Origin: Cupriavidus necator A5-1
GTDB taxonomy: Bacteria > Pseudomonadota > Gammaproteobacteria > Burkholderiales > Burkholderiaceae
Direction: 5' to 3'
Length of the DNA: 64,000 nt
Assembly: GCF_000744095.1 (NCBI RefSeq)
Contig: NZ_JQLI01000001.1
Span: 1,984,001-2,048,000 of the forward strand
Positions 9,601 through 16,518 of the stretch are shown here, piece after piece. Both the position numbers and the translations under genes were made by a program. Position 1 is the stretch's first letter. Every line of letters begins with the position of its first letter. The notes below the pieces were generated by a model that saw only the letters and a list, made by a program, of their open reading frames with translations, had not been told where the DNA came from and ran no database searches.

Positions 9601-10212
9601 CGCAACGCGGTCGACCGGATTCGCGAGACCGAGGACCGGCTCGCGAGCGGCCGTAAGCGGCCCCTGACCGAGGCGGTAGCGCGGAACCTGGCCAAGCTGA
9701 TGGCCTACAAGGACGAGTACGAAGTGGCTCGCCTTTATGCGGATCCTGCATTCCAGGACAAGCTGCGTGCGCAGTTCGAAGGCGAGCCCGGCCGTGATTA
9801 TCAGCTCAGCTTCTGGCTGGCGCCGCCAGCATTGAGCAGGGGCGCCCAGGGGCAGCCTCGAAAGAAGCGCTTTGGCCCGTCGACCATGACCTTGTTCAGG
9901 CTCCTCGCCCGGATGAAGTGGCTCCGCGGAACGAAGCTCGACCCGTTTGGCAGGACGGAGGAGCGTCGCGCGGAACGCAGGCTGGTGGATGAGTACCTGG
10001 CGCTGATTGAAGAGTTCACGCGCACGCTGTCCGCCGACCGACTGGACACCGCCATCCAGCTCGCGGGCCTCCCTGACGATATCCGTGGCTTTGGACACGT
10101 CAAGGAAGCGTCCATGCGGAAGGCGGCGGTGAGGCGCGCCGAACTGCTGGATCAGTATCGAACCGGCCGCGCGGCGGCAAGCGACAACGCGCAAGCAGTG
10201 CAGATGGCGTGA
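6622..10212 (+). CDS. Indolepyruvate:ferredoxin oxidoreductase, fused alpha-gamma/beta type
   Basis: The protein has 1196 residues, the usual size for the single-chain bacterial form. It oxidatively decarboxylates aryl or branched 2-oxo acids to acyl-CoA, with TPP and Fe-S clusters as cofactors. In order: an N-terminal pyruvate-oxidoreductase-like region (TAGYISGYRGSPLG), the TPP region with FCSGCPHNTSTRVP (~459) and NLGDGTYFHSG (~523), a cysteine cluster CEGCGDCSVKSNC (~662), the gamma-type domain GVGGTGVVTIGGLLG (~753), and a C-terminal helical extension of unknown role. The start is GTG at 6622, with CCGGAGA about 8 bases upstream. A LysR gene is divergent, and no ferredoxin or CoA ligase is adjacent. 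Confidence 0.93.
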   Translation: MNSPLSPESKQALIDTLAEASLDDKYTLPKGRVYLSGTQALVRLPLLQKERDRAAGLNTAGYISGYRGSPLGALDMALWKAKQHLAGSDVVFQPGINEDLAATAVWGTQQLNLFPDATRDGVFSMWYGKGPGVDRSMDVLKHANAAGSAEHGGVLVLAGDDHAAKSSSVAHQSEHVLLSAGIPVLYPSTVQEYLDYGLHGWAMSRYSGLWVAMKCVTDIVESTSSVEIDPDRVQVVLPTDFSMPAEGLNIRWPDSPLAQEARLLDHKLYAALAYIRANKLNQVVLDPDKPRFGIMAAGKAYLDVRQALLDLGLDDDTCRQLGIRLFKVGCVWPLDAQDAREFATGLEEILVVEEKRQILEYALKEELYNWREDVRPKIFGKFDERDNQGGEWSVPQGQWLLPAHYELSPALIAKAIARRLEGFEMPAEVRSRIASRIAILQEKEREASRPRLAVERKPWFCSGCPHNTSTRVPEGSRAMAGIGCHYMAMWMDRNTDTFSQMGGEGVAWVGQMHFTREKHVFVNLGDGTYFHSGLLAIRAAVAAKATITYKILFNDAVAMTGGQPVDGVLTVPQIAHQVRAESVREIVVVTDEPEKYGNGEMLPADVKVLHRDELDAVQRGLREVEGVTILIYDQTCATEKRRRRKQGKYPDPARRAFINDAVCEGCGDCSVKSNCLSVEPLETPVGTKRAINQSSCNKDFSCVNGFCPSFVTAEGAQLRKPGTLGKESGGAGGELPLPRIPEVNGAYGILVTGVGGTGVVTIGGLLGMAAHLERKGVTVLDMAGLAQKGGAVLSHVQIARTPDALHATRIATGEARLVIGCDAIVSASAEVLSKVQHGRTSAAINSARTPTAEFLSNPKWTFPGTSAEQDIRGSVGDACKFLDANDWALTLLGDAIYSNPLLLGFAWQQGWVPLVLESLMRAIELNGVSVDKNKQAFTWGRMLAHLGEEQVRAQVGTGARQKVVGIPETLDALVRRRQSLLTEYQNAAYARTYRNAVDRIRETEDRLASGRKRPLTEAVARNLAKLMAYKDEYEVARLYADPAFQDKLRAQFEGEPGRDYQLSFWLAPPALSRGAQGQPRKKRFGPSTMTLFRLLARMKWLRGTKLDPFGRTEERRAERRLVDEYLALIEEFTRTLSADRLDTAIQLAGLPDDIRGFGHVKEASMRKAAVRRAELLDQYRTGRAAASDNAQAVQMA

Positions 10213-10270
10213 ATGGCGAGGTGCCGGGGAATAGTCAGCCGCTTCACAGGATTCTCGGATAAGTGCGCCT

Positions 10271-10298
10271 GGCTCCGGGGGCGCGAGTCCCCGGAGCC
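10271..10298. terminator. Terminator hairpin after the indolepyruvate oxidoreductase gene
   Basis: GGCTCCGGGG at 10271-10280 pairs perfectly with CCCCGGAGCC at 10289-10298 across an 8-base loop, and CCTTCCTGT follows on the plus strand. It lies 59 bases after the stop codon. Confidence 0.7.
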
Positions 10299-10325
10299 CC
10301 TTCCTGTGTGGGCGTCAGGCCTTTC

Positions 10326-10352
10326 ATGCAAGCGCCAACGTGGCGCTTGCAT
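10326..10352. terminator. Terminator hairpin facing the acx operon
   Basis: ATGCAAGCGCCA at 10326-10337 and TGGCGCTTGCAT at 10341-10352 form a perfect 12-bp stem with a 3-base loop. It is placed to end minus-strand transcription from acxABC, 48 bases after the acxC stop. Two separate hairpins therefore divide the convergent units. Confidence 0.65.
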
Positions 10353-10399
10353 AGGGCTTACTGAGGCAATACCTGCCCGCCACTCGCTTGACCCGACGA

Positions 10400-10909
10400 T
10401 CAGTCCGGAGCACGCTCCGGCACCGGCAGGTGCACCCATTCCTTATAAAAGGCCTCGATGTCCGGCTCGAAGTCGTGGATCACGGGATACCACGGGGTGG
10501 GCGCCTCGACGTCGTGCATGGTGCCGCACGCCGGGCAGTAGTACTCGCGATAGACCTGCCACTGGGTATCCGGGGCCATCAGTTTGGGATAGACCTCGGT
10601 CATCGCCTCCTGCGTGTCGCGCACGTAGATCGAGGCATGCAGTTTCCAGTTCTCGCGGTAGTCGCAGAACTCGTGGCCGCAATCGCACTTGACCACCCAC
10701 TTCCTGGTCCTGGCCGATTGCACGATATGCATGTGCGGGCCGAGCGGAAGCACGATGCGGTCCGGGAAGCTCACCTTGGCCTGCAGGGCCGCCAGGTACT
10801 GCTCGAATCGACCGTCATCCTTGGGCATCGAGAGCATGCGGAAGGTGGTTTCCCAGTCCAGGGAGCCTTCGACGAGGTGGGCGACCTGTTCGTTGGTGTA
10901 GGCAGACAT
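10400..10909 (-). CDS. acxC: Acetone carboxylase gamma subunit
   Basis: The protein has 169 residues, as expected for AcxC (about 168). It is the small subunit of the ATP-dependent acetone carboxylase, which turns acetone and bicarbonate into acetoacetate in the cytoplasm. It carries the paired metal-ligand motifs CDCGHEFCDYR and YYCPACGTMHDVE and the conserved HMHIVQSA. The ATG at 10909 has AAGGAG 7 bases upstream, and the frame starts 23 bases after the acxB stop, consistent with one acxABC transcript. It is the last gene before a strong hairpin. Confidence 0.93.
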   Translation of the reverse strand: MSAYTNEQVAHLVEGSLDWETTFRMLSMPKDDGRFEQYLAALQAKVSFPDRIVLPLGPHMHIVQSARTRKWVVKCDCGHEFCDYRENWKLHASIYVRDTQEAMTEVYPKLMAPDTQWQVYREYYCPACGTMHDVEAPTPWYPVIHDFEPDIEAFYKEWVHLPVPERAPD

Positions 10910-10932
10910 TGTTTGACTCCTTGATGCGGTGA

Positions 10933-13257
10933 TTACTCTTCGACCTGGACGACGGTGGTGACGTCGGGCAGCAGGGAAAGGTCCATCCGGTGCTTGGCGC
11001 CGTAAGAAGGCACGCCCAGCTCCTCCTCCAGTACCTGCCAGTCCGCGGGGAGATTCCAGAATTCCTTGAACTCCCGGGTGAACTTCTCGGACAGGGCAAA
11101 GCTGGTGGCGAACATGTGTTGCACCTGGACGGACGCGTGCTTGTTGAGGATGCGTTCGCGCTCTTCCTTCATCCATTCGCGGGTCGGCAGGGCTCGGGCG
11201 AGGCGTTCCTTGCGGATCCCGGCACGGCGGGCCTGGGTCTTGGCTGCATCCACCGTGAACACGCCCTTGGCATCCTGGGTGAAGACAGCGCCGTAGACCT
11301 TCTGCGCATATTCCGGCAGCAGGAACTTCTGGTTGAGGTCCGCCTCGATAGCCTTCGGATCCCGGTCGATCGGGTCGCCAAAGCCCGGACCACCGCGCAG
11401 GTAGTTGAGGTAGAGGTCGTGGTTGGCGTAGCAGTCCTCGGTGGTGATGCACTGCTTGTCACGCTTGACCACGGCAGTGGCATCGATGTGGCGCTCGAAG
11501 TCCGGGTTGCCCGGATCGATGTCGCCGCCCAAGGGCAGGGAGTCGCCGATGGCGATACGCTTGTCCAGGCCCGTCTTGTGTGCCTCAAAGCGGTAGCCGG
11601 TGGCTGAGGGATAGCCGCCCATCATGCCCCAGTCGCTGTTCATGAAGCCATTGCCCATGAAGAACATGGTCCAGTCCTGGGCGTTCCACACCATGCGCAG
11701 CGTCTCGAAGCCGCAACCGCCGCGGTACTTGCCGTAGCCGCCGGAGTTGGCCTTGACGTTCCGGCCGAGGTAGAGCAGTGGCTCGGCCATCTCCCAGATC
11801 TCGATGTCCCCCATGTCGCCTTCCGGGTTCCAGATGGCGGCGGCGTGGTTCAGGCCATCCTTGACGGCGCAGGCGCCGGTGCCGCAGGAACTGGCCTCGA
11901 AGCTGTTGACCGCGTGGATCTCGCCGTCCTGGTTGATGCCGCCACCTTGCAGCCAGTTGGAGGTGTTGGCGTTACCGGCGTTGACCTCTTCCAGATAGCC
12001 ACGACTGAAATAGGACTGTGAAAGACCGCGCCACAGCGCCGCCCAGCCGGAGACCAGGAAGTGCCAGGCGTAGGCATGGCCGGTGCGGCGGTCATCCGGG
12101 TTGCACCAGGTGCCCTTTGGCAAGCGGAACTCGGTGGCGAAGTACGCACCATCGTTGATGCGCTGGGTGGGCACCAGGGTCTGGCACATCATCACCCAGA
12201 TCCCGGAAGTGAATGCCACCTGGTGGGCGTTGAAGGTGTGCCAGCCCCAGCGGCTTGCGCCCTCGAAGTCGAGGCGCCACTTGCCGTCCGGCTTGATGGT
12301 CATCTCCACCGGCGAGTGCATGATGGAATCGAGCTTGGCGAAGGCGTTGGAGACCTGCACGTCGTCATGCTTGTAAGGCACGTCGACAAAGGAGACCTTG
12401 CGGTACTTGCCCGGCAGGGTCATGGCCTTGATACGGCTCTGCAGTCCGCGGCGGCCTTCTTCGATGACCTCGTAGGTAAACTTCTCGTAGGCCTCGATGC
12501 CGTCGGCACGAATCACCTCTTCCACCAGGTCGCGGATCATGTGGCAGCCGGCGATGCGGGTCTTTTCGTCGAGGATCCAATACTTGGGCGTGCGCACTGA
12601 GCGCTGGGACTCGTGCAGCCAGTCGCGCAGCGGCTCGTCATTCACCCCGGTCTTGCGGCAGGTGATCATGTAGCCGTCGCCGAAGCGCTGGGTCTGGCCG
12701 GTTGACATTGAGCCCGGAGTCACCGAGCCGGTGTCGATCACGTGCGTGACGCCGCCGACCCAGCCGATCAGCTGGCGTTCCCAGAAGATCGGCACGATGG
12801 TGGCGATGTCGCAGGGGTGGACATTGCCGATGGCACAGTCATTGGTCGTGAACATGTCGCCGGGGTTGATGCCGGGGTTGGCTTCCCAGTTGTTCTCGAT
12901 CATGTACTTGATCGCCGCGCCCATGGTGCCGACGTGGATGATGATCCCGGTCGAGGTCAGGACGCAGTCGCCTGCGGCGTTGTAGAGCGTGAAGCAGAGT
13001 TCGCCTTCTTGCTCGACGATGGGGCTGGCGGCGATCTTCTTGGCGGTTTCGCGGGCGTGCACCAGGCCGCCGCGCAGCTTGGAGAACAGCTTCTCGTAGC
13101 CGATCGGGTCGCTGTCCCGGAATTCCAGCTTCTCGAGGCCGTTGTAGTGGCCGGTGGCCTTGGTGCGCTCGATGATGCCGTCGCGGTGCTGCTTGAGCGT
13201 CTGGCCGTTCTGCAGCAGGTCGGCGAAGCCGATTTCTTTATTGCTCATCATGTTCAT
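10933..13257 (-). CDS. acxB: Acetone carboxylase alpha subunit (HyuB-like)
   Basis: The 774-residue protein is close to the 776 residues of the Xanthobacter alpha subunit and belongs to the HyuB (hydantoinase B/oxoprolinase) family. Clear family segments are NPGDMFTTNDCAIGNVHPCD, GGVTHVIDTGSVTPGS, NTSNWLQGGGINQDG and YGKYRGGCGFETLR. With the beta subunit it phosphorylates acetone and bicarbonate and makes acetoacetate. The ATG at 13257 has AAGGAG 7 bases upstream; internal Met codons follow at residues 3-4. It is 11 bases behind acxA, so translation is probably coupled. Confidence 0.95.
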   Translation of the reverse strand: MNMMSNKEIGFADLLQNGQTLKQHRDGIIERTKATGHYNGLEKLEFRDSDPIGYEKLFSKLRGGLVHARETAKKIAASPIVEQEGELCFTLYNAAGDCVLTSTGIIIHVGTMGAAIKYMIENNWEANPGINPGDMFTTNDCAIGNVHPCDIATIVPIFWERQLIGWVGGVTHVIDTGSVTPGSMSTGQTQRFGDGYMITCRKTGVNDEPLRDWLHESQRSVRTPKYWILDEKTRIAGCHMIRDLVEEVIRADGIEAYEKFTYEVIEEGRRGLQSRIKAMTLPGKYRKVSFVDVPYKHDDVQVSNAFAKLDSIMHSPVEMTIKPDGKWRLDFEGASRWGWHTFNAHQVAFTSGIWVMMCQTLVPTQRINDGAYFATEFRLPKGTWCNPDDRRTGHAYAWHFLVSGWAALWRGLSQSYFSRGYLEEVNAGNANTSNWLQGGGINQDGEIHAVNSFEASSCGTGACAVKDGLNHAAAIWNPEGDMGDIEIWEMAEPLLYLGRNVKANSGGYGKYRGGCGFETLRMVWNAQDWTMFFMGNGFMNSDWGMMGGYPSATGYRFEAHKTGLDKRIAIGDSLPLGGDIDPGNPDFERHIDATAVVKRDKQCITTEDCYANHDLYLNYLRGGPGFGDPIDRDPKAIEADLNQKFLLPEYAQKVYGAVFTQDAKGVFTVDAAKTQARRAGIRKERLARALPTREWMKEERERILNKHASVQVQHMFATSFALSEKFTREFKEFWNLPADWQVLEEELGVPSYGAKHRMDLSLLPDVTTVVQVEE

Positions 13258-13268
13258 GGCGGGTCTCC

Positions 13269-15338
13269 TTACTTCACTTCCTTGAGATGGAACAGGCGGT
13301 GCTTGTCGATCGTGGTTTCGAAGCCGTCGGGCACGACGAAGGTCGTGGCGTCGGATTCGATGATGGCGGGACCCACGATATGATTGCCGGCCTTAAGGGC
13401 TTCCATCTTCCAGAGCGCGGCATCCACCCACTTCTTGTGGCGGTAGAAGGGACGGGTGCCAAGATATGCTTCGCTGGGCGGCGTCGGGCCGGCATCCGGG
13501 TCTTCCGGCAGCACGGGCTTTTGGGTCACGACGGTGCCGCGCAGGATGGCGCCGGTGATCGAGAAGCCCAGTTCCGGCGAGCGGGCGGAGCTCGCGTAGA
13601 CGCGGCCGTAGGTGTTCTCGAAGGCCTCGACGATCTGGTTCCAGTCGGCGGCGGTGGCGGCGCTGGTCACCGGCGAGACGATCTCGAGGTCATTTAGCTG
13701 GCCCATGTACTGCATCTTGTAGCCGGGGATCAGCAGCACGTCCTCGGGCTTGTAGCCGTTGAGGACGAATTCGTCGATGACCTTGACTGCCAGTTCAGAC
13801 CAGGCTTCCTGCAGGCTCTTGCAGGCGGCTTCCTTGTCGGCGTCGGGGGCGTGCTGGGCGACACCAAGGTCCACTGACTTGTCGTAGCGGTACTCGAAGT
13901 CGGCGCAGGCGCAGCCGAAAGCCGAGAAGCCGGCTGCCCAGGCCGGCACGACGACGTCCTTGAAGCCGACGCCCCCGGTGTAGCCGTAGGTGTGCACCGG
14001 GCCGGCGCCGCCGTAGGAGAAGCAGGTGAATTCCGCCGGGTTGTAGCCCTTGGCACTGATGTTGGCGCGCAGGTACTCGGAGAGCGTGAGATCGAGCAGC
14101 TCGATGACGCCGGCGGCGGCATCCTCGACCGACAGGCCGAGCGGGTCGGCGATCTGCGCCTTGATGTGGTCGCGGGCGCGCTGCACGTCGAGCTTGATGG
14201 CACCGCCCAGGAAGTTCTCCGGGTTCAGGTAGCCGAGCACGACGTGGCAGTCGGAAACGGACACCGTGTCGAGGCCGCTTTCCGGCCAGCAGGTGCCGAC
14301 GCGGTAGCCGGCGCTGTCGGGGCCAAGCTTGATCGACTTGCTGTAAGGGTCGAGGCGAACGAAGCTGCCGGCGCCGGCGCCGACTGAGTCCATTGCCACC
14401 AGGGGCAGGGAGAGCACCAAGCGGGCCATGTCGGGGTCGGACTTGATGGCGAAATTGCCCTTGGTGATCAAGGCCACGTCAAAGCTGGTGCCGCCGATGT
14501 CGGAGCAGGCAATGTTCTCGTCGCCCAGGTACTCACCCAACAGCTTGGAGCCGATGACGCCGCCCCGCAGGTCGAACCTGGCACCGTGCTTCTTGAAGCG
14601 ATCGCTGACCTTCTTCAGGGTCTGCCGCGAAGGCTCCGCGCCGTAAGCCTCGAGGATGGTGGTATTCATCCTGTGGCTCTCCTTGCGCGACGGGTAATAG
14701 TCCACCGAGGCGAAGACCGGGATATCCGCCGTCAGCTTTTTGAGCTCCTCGCGCACGATGTCACGGGCGCGTTGCTCGCTGGATTCGTTCTTGTGGGATT
14801 GCAGCAGGCAAATGACGATGGCTTGCGAGCCGGCCTCCACCAGTTCCCGGGTTGCCTGGCGGACTTCGTCTTCACGCAGCGGGATGACCACCTTCCCCTG
14901 CACGTCGGTACGCTCGGTGACGCCGCGCGTGCGCGAGACGGGCACCAGCGGCTCGTCGTAGCGGTGGGTGTTCAGGTGAATGCGGTCCTCCAGGGCATAG
15001 CCCAGGTAGCTCTGCAGCGCACGGCCCATCGAATGGATTTGCTCAAAGCCGCGGTTGCAGATGAGGCCAACGGCAAGGCCCTTGCGCATGAGAATGCGGT
15101 TGAGCATGGCCGTACCGGAATAGACGCAAGTCACCAGCTCCGGATAGACGTCGTCCACGGTCCGCTCCCAGTGGGCGAGGGCGTCTTCGGAAGAGTTGTA
15201 GATGGCAAGGGATTCGTCGCCGGGATTGCTCTGCGCCTTGCCGACCACGAAGCGGCCATCGGAGCGCACGAAGAATGTGTCGGTCATCGTGCCGCCAGCA
15301 TCGATGCCCATCACCTGTACGGTGGACTGCGGTTGCAT
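13269..15338 (-). CDS. acxA: Acetone carboxylase beta subunit (HyuA-like)
   Basis: The protein belongs to the HyuA/acetone kinase-like family, with the ASKHA-type phosphate loop VMGIDAGGTMTDTFFVRSD at its N-terminus, GTAMLNRILMRKG, CSDIGGTSFDVALI and FSYGGAGPVHTYGY. I choose the ATG at 15338 (689 residues). It follows a perfect AGGAGG and lies about 43 bases downstream of the predicted sigma-54 start point. A longer reading from GTG at 15380 would begin at the transcription start itself. The gene order acxA-acxB-acxC with a divergent activator matches the known acetone carboxylase loci. Confidence 0.93.
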   Translation of the reverse strand: MQPQSTVQVMGIDAGGTMTDTFFVRSDGRFVVGKAQSNPGDESLAIYNSSEDALAHWERTVDDVYPELVTCVYSGTAMLNRILMRKGLAVGLICNRGFEQIHSMGRALQSYLGYALEDRIHLNTHRYDEPLVPVSRTRGVTERTDVQGKVVIPLREDEVRQATRELVEAGSQAIVICLLQSHKNESSEQRARDIVREELKKLTADIPVFASVDYYPSRKESHRMNTTILEAYGAEPSRQTLKKVSDRFKKHGARFDLRGGVIGSKLLGEYLGDENIACSDIGGTSFDVALITKGNFAIKSDPDMARLVLSLPLVAMDSVGAGAGSFVRLDPYSKSIKLGPDSAGYRVGTCWPESGLDTVSVSDCHVVLGYLNPENFLGGAIKLDVQRARDHIKAQIADPLGLSVEDAAAGVIELLDLTLSEYLRANISAKGYNPAEFTCFSYGGAGPVHTYGYTGGVGFKDVVVPAWAAGFSAFGCACADFEYRYDKSVDLGVAQHAPDADKEAACKSLQEAWSELAVKVIDEFVLNGYKPEDVLLIPGYKMQYMGQLNDLEIVSPVTSAATAADWNQIVEAFENTYGRVYASSARSPELGFSITGAILRGTVVTQKPVLPEDPDAGPTPPSEAYLGTRPFYRHKKWVDAALWKMEALKAGNHIVGPAIIESDATTFVVPDGFETTIDKHRLFHLKEVK

Positions 15339-15390
15339 GTTGCCTCCTGTCATTGGTGTCGTCATGGTGGGAGTTCCCACGACCCATCCG

Positions 15391-15408
15391 TGGCAAGGCT
15401 TGTGCCAA
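15391..15408 (-). promoter_or_regulatory. Sigma-54 (-24/-12) promoter of acxABC
   Basis: On the minus strand the sequence reads TTGGCACAAGCCTTGCCA, that is TGGCAC-N5-TTGCC with GG and GC exactly ten bases apart, which matches the sigma-54 consensus almost perfectly. The predicted start point is near 15381, giving a leader of about 43 bases to the chosen acxA ATG. An AcxR-type sigma-54 activator is encoded nearby. Confidence 0.88.
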
Positions 15409-15507
15409 GCGAAACAGGCACCGGTGAGCAGCCCTCATACGCGATGGAAATCAACGGGTTGCCCGCATTCCCTGGCCACGCCGCTGGTAGCAGGGGGCTG
15501 CTGTCAC

Positions 15508-15554
15508 TGTCCGGATTCCCGACGCCCTGCGCAGCGGTGTCCGGGAATCGGACG
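15508..15554. promoter_or_regulatory. Enhancer pair A/B: two 17-bp palindrome-like sites upstream of acxA
   Basis: Site A is TGTCCGGATTCCCGACG (15508-15524) and site B is TGTCCGGGAATCGGACG (15538-15554). Both resemble TGTCCGG-N3-CCGGACA and start exactly 30 bp apart. They centre about 135 and 165 bases upstream of the acxA start point, a normal distance for sigma-54 enhancer sites. The match to the second pair near acxR supports AcxR as the binder. Confidence 0.72.
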
Positions 15555-15729
15555 CCCTCTGGCCAGTAATTCGATGCGGTTGTCCTCAGGCAAGCACCGG
15601 CATCAGCCGTGGCCGCATTGACGATTGCCCGGCGCGGGTCGCGCCGGGCGTGGGGAAGGGCGCTTGCCTGTCGCTGCTGCGATGGACTTTGGCTTTCCTG
15701 TGGTCCGCCACGCAGATCGCTTGCTGCGC

Positions 15730-15745
15730 TGGCATGCCCTGTGCG
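15730..15745 (+). promoter_or_regulatory. Candidate sigma-54 promoter of the LRAT-like gene
   Basis: TGGCATGCCCTGTGCG has GG at 15731-15732 and GC at 15743-15744, ten bases apart, with a good -24 half (TGGCA) and a weaker -12 half. The predicted start point near 15756 is 29 bases before the ATG at 15785. GC-rich DNA yields such matches by chance, so this is a candidate only. Confidence 0.4.
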
Positions 15746-15784
15746 CTGGTTCCATGCGAATGGCAGCGAAACGTGGTGAAGCTC

Positions 15785-16324
15785 ATGAAAGATTCAACGA
15801 TAACAAGGCGCCTGATTGTCGAAGGGATTGCCGACACGGACCTGGCGATCGGAGCCCATCTCGTCACCGATCGCCTTGGCTACACGCATCATGGCGTCTA
15901 TGCGGGGAGCGGCAAGGTCGTGCACTACGCGGGTTTGTCGCGGTCACTGCGTCGGGGCCCGGTGCATGAGGTGACGCTCGCGGAATTCGCGCAGGGGCGT
16001 CCGGTGCGGGTCCGGCAAAGCCCCGGCGCCAGCTTCGCTGGGATGGAAGCCGTCCAGCGCGCCTACTCCCGCCTCGGCGAGGATCGCTATCGCCTGATTT
16101 CCAACAACTGTGAGCACTTCTGTATGTGGTGCTTATATGGCGAGAGCCGCAGCGAGCAGATCGACGTCTGGAAGTCCTGGGCAAACGATGTGCTGGCTGC
16201 CTGCCGCAACGCTATCAGGCCGCTCGCGCTCAGAGCCTCGCGAAGCGTGCCGGTGGTGCGAGCAGTTTCCCGATTCGGATTCGAGTGGGGGACGTTCGGG
16301 GATTCAACGCAATCCGCTGCCTGA
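15785..16324 (+). CDS. LRAT-domain (lecithin:retinol acyltransferase-like) protein
   Basis: The 179-residue product has the permuted papain-like LRAT core: GAHLVTDRLGYTHHGVYAGS with the candidate catalytic His, VVHYAG, and SNNCEHFCMWCLYG with the candidate nucleophilic Cys in NCEHF. Enzymes with this fold transfer or hydrolyse acyl groups on lipids or amides; the substrate here is unknown. No clear signal peptide or membrane segment follows the chosen start. The frame is open back to 15650, but the ATG at 15785 fits the candidate sigma-54 promoter, with only a weak ribosome-binding site (GGTGAAG). It lies between acxA and acxR, flanked by the two enhancer pairs. Confidence 0.75.
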   Translation: MKDSTITRRLIVEGIADTDLAIGAHLVTDRLGYTHHGVYAGSGKVVHYAGLSRSLRRGPVHEVTLAEFAQGRPVRVRQSPGASFAGMEAVQRAYSRLGEDRYRLISNNCEHFCMWCLYGESRSEQIDVWKSWANDVLAACRNAIRPLALRASRSVPVVRAVSRFGFEWGTFGDSTQSAA

Positions 16325-16362
16325 ACCCGTTGCCCTGGGGCATCGGAAAAAGCCAATGTCGC

Positions 16363-16409
16363 TGTCCGGTTTCCGGACACCTGAAGCCGCGCTGGCCGGA
16401 AACCGGACA
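16363..16409. promoter_or_regulatory. Enhancer pair C/D: two 17-bp palindromes upstream of acxR
   Basis: Site C is TGTCCGGTTTCCGGACA (16363-16379), a perfect 7-bp inverted repeat around three bases. Site D is TGGCCGGAAACCGGACA (16393-16409), with one mismatch. They start exactly 30 bp apart, as in the pair upstream of acxA, and the sequence between the sites is also partly conserved. They lie about 110-155 bases before the acxR ATG. Confidence 0.72.
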
Positions 16410-16460
16410 CCTTCCGGTTGCTTTGGTGCGGAGCACAAATTATTGATCTGAAAGAGATTG

Positions 16461-16489
16461 TTGACTTGGGGATAGCACGGGCTTACGGT
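16461..16489 (+). promoter_or_regulatory. Weak sigma-70-like promoter candidate for acxR
   Basis: TTGACT at 16461-16466 and TACGGT at 16484-16489 are 17 bases apart, 30 bases before the acxR ATG. The -10 box is poor. No convincing -24/-12 site is present here, so acxR is more likely read by the housekeeping polymerase. Confidence 0.3.
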
Positions 16490-16518
16490 TACTGCAGTCA
16501 ACGGATAGTGATCGCCCC

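Noticed and set aside
8191..10194. A 667-residue open frame antisense to the indolepyruvate oxidoreductase gene
   Set aside because: It is the codon mirror of a well-conserved GC-rich gene, has no ribosome-binding site and no family motif.
15339..15380. N-terminal extension of AcxA from GTG 15380
   Set aside because: The predicted sigma-54 start point is at about 15381, and a perfect AGGAGG serves the ATG at 15338.
16466..16486. GG-N10-GC match upstream of acxR as a sigma-54 promoter
   Set aside because: Beyond the two dinucleotides it lacks the TGGCAC and TTGC parts, so it is a likely chance match.
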